Assembly (NCBI GenBank): GCA_024277475.1
Contig: JAJRVC010000108.1
Location: 1 to 14,465, forward strand
Direction of reading: 5' to 3'
From: Deltaproteobacteria bacterium
GTDB lineage: Bacteria > Desulfobacterota > Desulfobacteria > Desulfobacterales > JAFDCJ01
DNA: 14,465 bases
Shown: positions 6,647 to 13,411 of the stretch, piece by piece
Layout: each line of letters opens with the position of its first letter
How positions within the stretch are numbered: position 1 is the stretch's first letter
Program-made: the position numbers and the translations under genes
Notes under the pieces: generated by a model
What the model saw: the letters and a program-made list of their open reading frames with translations, nothing else
Databases searched by the model: none
What the model was told of the DNA's origin: nothing

Positions 6647-8635
6647 TTATATACGCATCCCGATGCGGTAGCCGTCATGGACTGCACTGGAAAGGTTGCG
6701 GGGTATCAGTGCGTCACCGATGACAAACAGTTCGATCCCCTCTGATTGAACAACTTTTTTCAGACTCTCATTGGGTTCCCGTTGGCTTATAACGACGGTA
6801 TCACAGCTAACCGGCCAGCGATAGCCGTCATAAGATTTTACGACAATCCCCTCATCAGTGACTTCATCGATATCAACGTCATTATAGGCGATGATGCCGT
6901 TTTGCCGCATGTAAATCATATAGCGCCATTTAAAAGATGGATTAACATCGAAGCCGGCCGTCTTGTCTTTGCCCACGAGGGTGACCTTTTTACCCTGTTT
7001 TGCCAGGTGAAGAGCGCAACCGATACCCGGTTTGCGGTTACCCCACACCACCACTTTTTCACCGACTTCAACACTGCCGCTCATCACATCCAGAAGATTG
7101 ACCAGCTTATCCGAATCGCCACCGCTGCCCTTAATCTGTGAATAAACCGGGCCGGTGGCCAGTACGACCGAGTCGGGCAGTTCATCTTCGATCAATTCCG
7201 CGGTAACTTCGGTTGCCAGATGAAAAGTGACACCGGCTTTTTCACACATTTCCTTCTGATACTCAATGCAGGTCCACAGTTCGTCATCACCGTACGGAGA
7301 ATTTCTGGCCTCATTGAGGGTGCCGCCAATAACATCCCGTTTATCATAAACGTGAACTTCATGGCCACGACGGGCGGCCATATACGCACACTCCAAACCG
7401 GCAGGTCCGGCACCGACAATCATGACTTCTTTTTCTTCTTCCGCCGCTGCGGGATCGGCAAACTCCGAATTGGCTTCGTGGGCACAGACCGGATTGATGT
7501 AGCATGTCATGGGCGCATCCCTGAAAAGTCTTGCCAGGCAAAGGTTACAGGCCGTACAGTGTCGAATATTTTCTTCTTTGCCTTCCAATACTTTCTTGGG
7601 CATCAGGGGATCGGCAATCATCGACCGGCATATTTCCCAAAAATCCAATTCACCGGCACCAATCTTTTCGTTGGGCAGACCCGGTTTAAACAGTCGGTAG
7701 GCCATTTGAATGGGAATCTTGACATGTTCCTTGGCTCGTTTGGCCAGATGGATCCAGTTGCCCATGGGGATGTCCCGGCTGATAACCGGATAAATAGACT
7801 CCTGCCATCCCAGGGTGCAGCTGATATAATCAGCGCCTGCCTCTTCGGCAATCTTGTAACTTTCCATGGACTCTTCAATAGTATTGCCGCGAACGTCATC
7901 CAGTAACTCTTCGGAACATAAGCGGATGCCCACCGGGATATCCGGTCCGCACACTTCTTTTACCCCACGGATGATTTCAACCACCGCCTGCATTCGCCCC
8001 TGGATATCTCCGCCGTACTCATCGGTCCGCCGATTGGTATAGCTGGAAATAAAATTGGAGACCAGATAACCAACGATACCGGAAATTTCCATCACGTCGA
8101 AGCCGGATTCTACACCCCGTCTGGCAGCGTCGATATGCTGTTGGATCATTTCTTTGACCTCGGCGTTGGTCATTTCGTACATGGGTTTAAAGATTCTAAG
8201 TCGCTGGGGTACTGTGGAAGGTCCGTGGCCGGATTCGACTTCCACCGCACCGACGCGGCCGCAATCCATTAATTGGAAACCGGCAATAGCTTTTTCCCCA
8301 TGGATCGCATCTGCAATTCGCTTTAAACCCGGAATAAATTTATCGTCCCAGGCGGCTGCCTGTCCGACATATCCCTGGCCTTTGCGTGCTTCATCCATAT
8401 AAACACCCTGCATAAAGCACAGACCGCCGACCACTCCTTTGGCCCTTTGCCGCATGTATTCCACACCGGAATCGGTGATATGACCGTCCCCCCTGTTGAG
8501 GTTCTCCTCGGTGGCTGCATACTTGACACGGTTGGGCACATGGAGGTTGCCGATCTCGATCGGCTTGAACAGGTGCGGGTAACTCCTGGCTCCCGGATAA
8601 TCTGAATAATCCCATTCAAATAGAGTTCTTGCCAT
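6647..8635 (-). CDS. OYE-family reductase, 2,4-dienoyl-CoA reductase (FadH)-like, FMN/FAD/[4Fe-4S]
   Basis: This 662-residue protein has an N-terminal TIM barrel for FMN (about 20-350), a [4Fe-4S] site C360-x2-C363-x2-C366-x11-C378, a FAD loop VGAGPAGLECAYMAARRG (407-424), and a degenerate second nucleotide-binding region at 528-545 (GNRKPGIG). By alignment with E. coli FadH, the catalytic tyrosine is kept (Y190 in GIVGYLVSNF), but the catalytic histidine (His252 of FadH, in GWHE) is glutamine here (Q278 in GWQES). The family reduces unsaturated acyl-CoAs or related compounds with NAD(P)H or ferredoxin; relatives include BaiCD/BaiH and 2-naphthoyl-CoA reductase, and the substrate here is not determined. 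AGGAGGG lies 7 nt before the ATG, just after the TetR gene's stop. TetR control, an adjacent small gene and a ferredoxin suggest an inducible reductive pathway. Confidence 0.9.
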   Translation of the reverse strand: MARTLFEWDYSDYPGARSYPHLFKPIEIGNLHVPNRVKYAATEENLNRGDGHITDSGVEYMRQRAKGVVGGLCFMQGVYMDEARKGQGYVGQAAAWDDKFIPGLKRIADAIHGEKAIAGFQLMDCGRVGAVEVESGHGPSTVPQRLRIFKPMYEMTNAEVKEMIQQHIDAARRGVESGFDVMEISGIVGYLVSNFISSYTNRRTDEYGGDIQGRMQAVVEIIRGVKEVCGPDIPVGIRLCSEELLDDVRGNTIEESMESYKIAEEAGADYISCTLGWQESIYPVISRDIPMGNWIHLAKRAKEHVKIPIQMAYRLFKPGLPNEKIGAGELDFWEICRSMIADPLMPKKVLEGKEENIRHCTACNLCLARLFRDAPMTCYINPVCAHEANSEFADPAAAEEEKEVMIVGAGPAGLECAYMAARRGHEVHVYDKRDVIGGTLNEARNSPYGDDELWTCIEYQKEMCEKAGVTFHLATEVTAELIEDELPDSVVLATGPVYSQIKGSGGDSDKLVNLLDVMSGSVEVGEKVVVWGNRKPGIGCALHLAKQGKKVTLVGKDKTAGFDVNPSFKWRYMIYMRQNGIIAYNDVDIDEVTDEGIVVKSYDGYRWPVSCDTVVISQREPNESLKKVVQSEGIELFVIGDALIPRNLSSAVHDGYRIGMRI

Positions 8636-8650
8636 AACTACACCCTCCTG

Positions 8651-9253
8651 CTAGTTAGAGTTGTTTGCCTTAAAAGCATCTATCATCAGTTCGAAAATGC
8701 TTTCCAGATTATCAAAAAGGGAATAGGACATATCCTTTAACAGCCAGCGGCTGATGATATGATCCATGGTTCCCACAAAAATATCCCGCGCTGCACGGGG
8801 GTCGAGCCCCGGTTTCATTTCCCCGCTTTTTCGGCCTTCGTCAAAAATTTCGACTAAATGCGAATAAAGGATCTTAACGTTGGAATAGACTTCGGTGTTT
8901 AAAAAATTGGCGTTGGTTTTTAAGAAAAGATAAACAATCTTGGCATCCGGTGGAGATTGTTCCACCCGGCGCATATACCACCAGAGATATTTTCGCAGCT
9001 TGTTCATAGCACCTTTAATGCCGAACAACTGCTCATCCAGATCCCGTAACAGCTCCGACACCCACAGATCGGGAATCATTAAAAGCAGATCTTCTTTGCC
9101 CTGAAAATAATCGTACAGCGCCGCTTCGGAAAGCCCTGCCTGCCGTGAAATGTCCACCACGGTCGTTTTCTGGTACCCCTGTTCGGCGAACAGCTTCTTG
9201 GCGGAATTTACAATGCGTTCGCGGGTGTGCTCTTTGGAATTGTTTTTAGCCAT
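8651..9253 (-). CDS. TetR/AcrR-family transcriptional regulator
   Basis: This 200-residue regulator has an N-terminal TetR helix-turn-helix: RERIVNSAKKLFAEQGYQKT followed by VVDISRQAGLSEAALYDYF and GKEDLL. The C-terminal ligand domain (about 65-200) is divergent and helical, as usual. I use the ATG at 9253, which has GGAAA 6 nt upstream; an in-frame ATG at 9268 would add five residues but lacks a ribosome site. The gene stops 15 bp before the reductase ATG, so it leads the same transcript. TetR proteins usually repress their own operon and release on binding a pathway compound, here perhaps an acyl-CoA. The AT-rich palindromic region just upstream is the natural operator location. Confidence 0.92.
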   Translation of the reverse strand: MAKNNSKEHTRERIVNSAKKLFAEQGYQKTTVVDISRQAGLSEAALYDYFQGKEDLLLMIPDLWVSELLRDLDEQLFGIKGAMNKLRKYLWWYMRRVEQSPPDAKIVYLFLKTNANFLNTEVYSNVKILYSHLVEIFDEGRKSGEMKPGLDPRAARDIFVGTMDHIISRWLLKDMSYSLFDNLESIFELMIDAFKANNSN

Positions 9254-9350
9254 AATTTTTTCCGGCATTCATTCGGAAAATCGTAACATATCAATCCACT
9301 ATATATTATAATATACTGTTATTTATAATATATATAACCCTTAATACTGT

Positions 9351-9379
9351 TTGACCGCCTGGTAAATTCTGATTAAAAT
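9351..9379 (+). promoter_or_regulatory. Possible sigma70-type promoter toward the histidine kinase
   Basis: TTGACC (9351-9356), a 17-bp spacer and TAAAAT (9374-9379) fit a housekeeping promoter on the plus strand. It would give a 5' leader of about 360 nt before the kinase ATG, which is long. The AT-rich setting raises the chance of false positives. Confidence 0.3.
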
Positions 9380-9526
9380 AAGGTTAATCGGCTAATTATT
9401 ATTTGAATTCAAAAGAAATTTTTAAATAATATTTTATAATATTAAAAATTTATTATTGGGATTAGGTTGATATCTATGTGTTATTTTTATAAATAATAAC
9501 TGTACCAAAATATTATTATAAAATAC

Positions 9527-9557
9527 CTAATAGCATTCGGAAACTTGACTGTCAAGT
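9527..9557 (-). promoter_or_regulatory. Possible promoter and overlapping operator for the TetR operon
   Basis: On the minus strand a perfect TTGACA (9555 to 9550) is followed after 17 bp by TATTAG (9532 to 9527). The -35 lies inside the 15-bp palindrome ACTTGACTGTCAAGT (9543-9557), so a dimeric regulator bound there would occlude RNA polymerase. It lies about 275 bp upstream of the TetR start. Confidence 0.35.
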
Positions 9558-9745
9558 AAAAATTGCAGGCTTGCGTCGGTGGGACAAAGCTTGAACCATC
9601 TCCTTACTTTCGCTATCGGTAGGGTATATCACTTCTTTTAAAAGTACCGGTTGTAATTTTGGGATCATCATACCACCGACAACATATCTGCTAATATTTA
9701 TATTTCAATTGATTTAAGGCTCAAGCAGGTGTAAATGAGCATTCG

Positions 9746-12337
9746 ATGCACTGGCAATACAACCCATATGCACTATCTTTGTTCTTACCGACAACCGTAT
9801 CTGCGATGCTGGCGTTATTTGCCTGGCGGCGCCGGCTCACTCCGGGTGCAAAGCCGTTTGCGATCCTTATGCTGACGGTGGCCACCTGGTCGCTGGAGTA
9901 TGCTCTGGAATTGGGGAGCACCGGGCTTGCGGGCAAGCTTTTCTGGGCCAAACTTCAATATGTGAGTATCGCCGTCTTGCCGCTTGCGTGGCTTGCCTTT
10001 GCACTGCAGTATACCCAACGGCTTCACTGGCTGACGCTTAAAAGAATGGGCCTTCTGTCCATAATCCCTGCATTTACAATCTTGCTGGTCTGGACCAATG
10101 ATTTCCACGGATTGTTCATGAACAATGTTGGGCTTGACACAACCGGCTCCTTTCCAATCTTTACACGCACCTTCGCCTTAGGATTCTGGTTCCATACCGC
10201 CTATAGTTATCTCCTGCTTTTTATTGGCAGTTACATTCTCATCCAAACACTCGCCCGCACACCTGCACAATATCGCGGTCAATCGGTCGCCTTGCTTATC
10301 GGCGCGGTAACCCCATGGGTCGGAAATGCCATATACATTTTAGGTTTGAGTCCCCTGCCCTCTTTTTTAGACCCGACTACTTTTTTATTTACTTTGTCCG
10401 GCATGGCATTAACATGGGGTATATTCCGTGGACGTCTGTTAGACATAGTTCCCATAGCCTACGACACCATAATTCGCAGCATGGGTGACGGAATACTTAT
10501 ATTGGACTCATTCAACCGTGTTTTGTACATCAATCCCTCCGCAGAACAGATCACAGGAAAATCGGCCGCAAAATCGATCGGACAACCTGCTGAAAAAGTG
10601 CTGGCCGATTTACCTGATCTTTTGGAACGCTGCCTGCAAATGCCCGCAGGCAATGAAGAATTTTTTCTGACCGGAGGTGAAAGTCAAAAATATTTCGACC
10701 TTCGAATATCGTCACTGTATGCTCAAGGTCGCATTACAGGCCGCCTGATTGTTTTGCGCGATATCACCGAAAGAAAGTTGTCCGGTGAGATCCTGGCCCA
10801 AAGTGAGAAGCGCTATCGGTCCCTTGTTGAAAATACACTGGACGGCTTTATCGTCTTCGAAATTCCTTCAGGACAGATTCTTTTTCTTAACCAGATGGCC
10901 TGTGAACTCTTTGGATATACCATGCAGGAAGGTTTGAAACAGAATTTCTGGGCTGTCGTTCCGCAACAGGAGCATTCAGAGGTCCGGATGAAAATTGAAA
11001 CACGATTGGCCGGCACACATCTACTTTCAGACAGGCAGATATATTCAGTCATGCGCAAGGACGGATCGACCTTCCAGGCCGATGTGTCGACATCTCTTGT
11101 AACTTTTCAGGAGAAGCGTGCCATTCAGTGTGTTGTCCGGGATATCACCGAGCAGCAGCAATTGCAGAGGCAGCTCCAGCGGGCACAAAAGATGGAAGCG
11201 CTCGGCACCCTTGCAGGAGGCGTTGCACACGACCTCAATAATATTCTTTCCGGTCTTGTAAGTTATCCTGAACTGCTGTTGATGGATATCCCCAAAGACA
11301 GCTCCTTAAGAGATCCGATTCTGACGATAAAAAAATCCGGTGAAAAAGCCGCGGCCAGTGTTCAGGATTTGCTGACCCTGGCCAGAAGGGGCGTACCCGT
11401 AACGGAGGTACTTAATCTCAATATTCTGATTTCCGAATATCTGAAAAGCCCGGAGCATGAAAGCCTGCGATTCTACCATCCCGAAGTCCGCGTAGAGCCA
11501 AAACTTGACCCTGATCTGTCGAATATTCATGGATCTCCCGTGCATTTGTCCAAAACGGTCATGAACCTGGTCTCAAATGCTGCAGAGGCTATTAAAGGTA
11601 AAGGACGGATTCAAATTTCGACCCAAAACATATATGTCGATCGCCCCATGAGAGGCTATGACCGGGTGCAAGAGGGTGACTATGTGCTGCTGACCGTCTC
11701 CGATACCGGCAGCGGGATTTCTTCTGAAGACATGGAAAGAATATTTGAACCGTTTTACACCAAAAAAACCATGGGAAGAAGCGGAACAGGGCTTGGCATG
11801 GCGGTTGTATGGGGAACGGTTAAGGACCACAAGGGTTATATCGATATTGAAAGCACCGAGGGAAAAGGAACTTTTTTCAGGCTGTATTTCCCTTCGACAC
11901 GGGATGATTTGTCTGAAGAAAAATTAGCAATGGCCATTGGAGAGCTTATGGGAAACGGCGAATCCGTTTTGGTTGTGGATGATGTGGCGGAACAAAGGAC
12001 AATTGCATCCGGTATGTTAAAAAAACTGGGATATTCCGTCGCCTCGGTTGCAAGTGGCGAAAAGGCGGTTGCGTATCTGAGAAAAAACTCAGCAGACCTG
12101 CTGATTCTTGATATGATTATGGATCCCGGAATCGACGGGCTTGACACCTATCGAAAGATTCTTGAATTTCATCCCCGACAAAAAGCAATTATTGCGAGCG
12201 GTTACTCGGAAACGGAACGTGTGCAAAAAGCTCAGCAACTTGGCGCCGGAGCCTATGTCAGAAAACCTTATCTGCTTGAAAAAATAGGATTGGCTGTGAA
12301 AAAAGAATTAAGTGATATATCCGTGAAAAAATCTTAA
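9746..12337 (+). CDS. Hybrid histidine kinase: 7TM-PAS-PAS-HisKA-HATPase-REC
   Basis: This 863-residue sensor kinase begins with about seven membrane segments (residues 8-226) of the 7TM histidine-kinase N-terminal type. Two PAS domains follow (about 240-342 and 353-470, each ending in a D-I-T-E linker). The phospho-acceptor histidine is H495 in GGVAHDLNNI. ATP-binding boxes are N607/N611 (N box), DTGSGI (653-658), FEPFYTKK (667-674) and GTGLGM (680-685). A C-terminal receiver has the acidic pair D745/D746, phospho-acceptor D789 in LILDM, S818 and K840. No DNA-binding output domain is present, so phosphate should pass to another regulator not seen here. The ATG at 9746 has only a weak GAG nearby, and no better start exists upstream in frame. 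It is divergent from the TetR operon; whether it senses the same conditions is unknown. Confidence 0.93.
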   Translation: MHWQYNPYALSLFLPTTVSAMLALFAWRRRLTPGAKPFAILMLTVATWSLEYALELGSTGLAGKLFWAKLQYVSIAVLPLAWLAFALQYTQRLHWLTLKRMGLLSIIPAFTILLVWTNDFHGLFMNNVGLDTTGSFPIFTRTFALGFWFHTAYSYLLLFIGSYILIQTLARTPAQYRGQSVALLIGAVTPWVGNAIYILGLSPLPSFLDPTTFLFTLSGMALTWGIFRGRLLDIVPIAYDTIIRSMGDGILILDSFNRVLYINPSAEQITGKSAAKSIGQPAEKVLADLPDLLERCLQMPAGNEEFFLTGGESQKYFDLRISSLYAQGRITGRLIVLRDITERKLSGEILAQSEKRYRSLVENTLDGFIVFEIPSGQILFLNQMACELFGYTMQEGLKQNFWAVVPQQEHSEVRMKIETRLAGTHLLSDRQIYSVMRKDGSTFQADVSTSLVTFQEKRAIQCVVRDITEQQQLQRQLQRAQKMEALGTLAGGVAHDLNNILSGLVSYPELLLMDIPKDSSLRDPILTIKKSGEKAAASVQDLLTLARRGVPVTEVLNLNILISEYLKSPEHESLRFYHPEVRVEPKLDPDLSNIHGSPVHLSKTVMNLVSNAAEAIKGKGRIQISTQNIYVDRPMRGYDRVQEGDYVLLTVSDTGSGISSEDMERIFEPFYTKKTMGRSGTGLGMAVVWGTVKDHKGYIDIESTEGKGTFFRLYFPSTRDDLSEEKLAMAIGELMGNGESVLVVDDVAEQRTIASGMLKKLGYSVASVASGEKAVAYLRKNSADLLILDMIMDPGIDGLDTYRKILEFHPRQKAIIASGYSETERVQKAQQLGAGAYVRKPYLLEKIGLAVKKELSDISVKKS

Positions 12338-12408
12338 GGATAGAAGCGCCGTCCCGGGGCTCGATGTCGTCACGAAGCTATCGGCTGGAAAGGGGCCTCC
12401 TTCCTTCT

Positions 12409-12440
12409 TTCCACTCAGTAGTGGAATATGGAAATTTTTT
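12409..12440 (+). terminator. Terminator-like hairpin after the hybrid kinase
   Basis: TTCCACT and AGTGGAA form a perfect 7-bp stem with a CAGT loop (12409-12426), followed 8 nt later by six T residues (12435-12440). The gap between stem and T-run is longer than ideal, and the stem is not GC-rich, so termination is possible rather than sure. Confidence 0.4.
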
Positions 12441-12473
12441 CACAATATTGTGTAACTTATTTCACATGTTACA
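12441..12473. promoter_or_regulatory. Nested palindromes, possible regulator-binding site
   Basis: CACAATATTGTG (12441-12452) is a perfect 12-bp palindrome. It overlaps TGTAAC (12451-12456), which pairs with GTTACA (12468-12473). A TTTCACA direct repeat starts both halves. The site lies about 240 bp before the small arginine-rich gene and fits a dimeric regulator site, with no known consensus recognised. Confidence 0.4.
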
Positions 12474-12711
12474 TAATTTCCTCATCTTACCGGCTTGTTA
12501 AAGCACATTGCCGAAGACAGTAAACCCTACCGTATGTATCTGTACAATTTTGATATTAATACAAATAGTTCTAATATCGCTGCTTTGATTTTATCGCCGA
12601 AAGGGTCATCTGCAATGGCATGAAAACTGCAGGATTTATTAGCTTCAGCATGATTACAGGTTGCGGTTTACGGAACTCTTTTTCAATCGACTCTTAAATT
12701 CGGTCCCGACA

Positions 12712-12897
12712 ATGGAAACAAATGTAAACGATATATTAGAGCAGCAGATCTCATCGGACAATGGCGAAAGACGGTCCGGAGGGGATCGCCGGAATTTTTC
12801 TTACACCCTGCATATCCCCGAAAGAAGAGAAGGCGAAGATCGTCGCAGCGGTGATGACCGTCGGGAATTCCCCCGAACTGGAACCCTATCAAATTAA
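12712..12897 (+). CDS. Small arginine-rich protein with (E/D)RRxGxDRR repeats
   Basis: This 61-residue protein contains three copies of (E/D)RRxGxDRR, the last two overlapping: ERRSGGDRR (19-27), ERREGEDRR (37-45) and DRRSGDDRR (43-51), with NFSYTLHIPE between the first and second. The strongly charged, Arg/Asp/Gly-rich body has no membrane segment or signal peptide. I have a general memory of similar short RRxGxDRR proteins in Desulfobacterota, with no known function. Translation could instead start at TTG 12661, giving 78 residues; the ATG is preferred although its ribosome site is poor. It stands alone in a long spacer between two histidine kinases. The repeat pattern supports real coding better than chance would. 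Confidence 0.6.
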   Translation: METNVNDILEQQISSDNGERRSGGDRRNFSYTLHIPERREGEDRRSGDDRREFPRTGTLSN

Positions 12898-13411
12898 CAG
12901 CCTATCGAAAAGCTTCCGCAATATCCTTAATATCCTTCACAGACAATGCACCACTACAGAAAAAGCATCTCGCAAAGCAGCTAAAATTGAAATTTTTTCT
13001 TGCCGTTAGGCACAGGGTGAAATATGCTCTAAGGGCTAAGCTTTATCCAAGACTGCACTCGGAAAAAGAGACCCCTACAGTACAGCAAGCAAGCTGATAA
13101 ATTAATGTAGCAATTTATAGATGTCAGGTGTCAGGGAGTTTGGGTACTGATTCCAGAAACCTCGTGTGAAACTACATTAAGCTGTATTGGCTTGTGCGGC
13201 TGCTAAGGGTTTGACTTTATAACTCATATTATTCGTCATTCGATATTCACTTTTTCAGAGTTTCTTTTCCGATCAGACCGGCCGTTTTTTTTTGGCCGGC
13301 GGCGACGCTGGCACCTAAAACCTTCAGTTTATTGCAACATGGTATCAGATAAAACCAGATAAGGGCATAGAAGACAGGCAACCGTTCAACGTTCAGCCTT
13401 AAGGACAAAAA
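12898..13411. other. Non-coding stretch before the second kinase
   Basis: I see no credible gene in these 514 bp. The minus strand is open from about 13040 down to 12902 and would end in KDIKDIAEAFR, but lacks a start codon with a ribosome site. Near 13231 there is a partial copy of the repeat seen at 1616-1628 and 5208-5220, followed by the hairpin at 13278-13299. Confidence 0.45.
13278..13299. repeat. GC hairpin with a homopolymer loop
   Basis: CCGGCC (13278-13283) and GGCCGG (13294-13299) are complementary arms around a loop of G plus nine T residues (nine A on the other strand). It lies about 110 bp upstream of the second kinase, beside the partial repeat copy at 13231. The T-run lies in the loop rather than after the stem, so it is not a standard terminator; it may be part of a dispersed element. 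Confidence 0.5.

Larger units (their letters stand above)
9254..9745. promoter_or_regulatory. Divergent AT-rich control region (TetR operon / histidine kinase)
   Basis: No gene is seen in these 492 bp between the two divergent units. Perfect or near-perfect palindromes include TATATTATAATATA (9302-9315), TAATATT-TTAT-AATATTA (9427-9444), ACTTGAC-T-GTCAAGT (9543-9557) and CTTTTAAAAG (9635-9644). The low base complexity makes the AT-only palindromes weak evidence; the GC-containing one at 9543 is more telling. The region probably holds the promoters and TetR operators for both directions. Confidence 0.55.
12338..12711. other. Non-coding stretch after the hybrid kinase
   Basis: No gene is credible in these 374 bp. 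They hold the terminator-like hairpin at 12409-12440, the palindrome pair at 12441-12473, and an AT-rich part up to the small gene at 12712. A TTG at 12661 could start the small gene 17 codons earlier, but it has only a weak upstream site. Confidence 0.45.

Noticed and set aside
9302..9444. AT-only palindromes as firm TetR operators
   Set aside because: In DNA this rich in A and T, such palindromes arise easily by chance, so they are mentioned only as part of the control region.
9561..9625. GGTGGGACAAAGC...AACCAT...GGTAGGG resembling parts of a GEMM (cyclic-di-GMP-I) riboswitch
   Set aside because: The 5' half lacks the CACAGGGCAAACC segment and the GAAA tetraloop stem, the spacing is too short, and the conserved core GACGCAAAGCC is broken, so I did not call a riboswitch. 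A covariance-model search would settle it.
12902..13040. Minus-strand open frame ending in KDIKDIAEAFR with a CFARCFFC-like cysteine cluster
   Set aside because: No start codon with a plausible ribosome site is present in the open stretch. It may be a gene remnant or a repeat-derived frame; a genome search could show whether intact copies exist.
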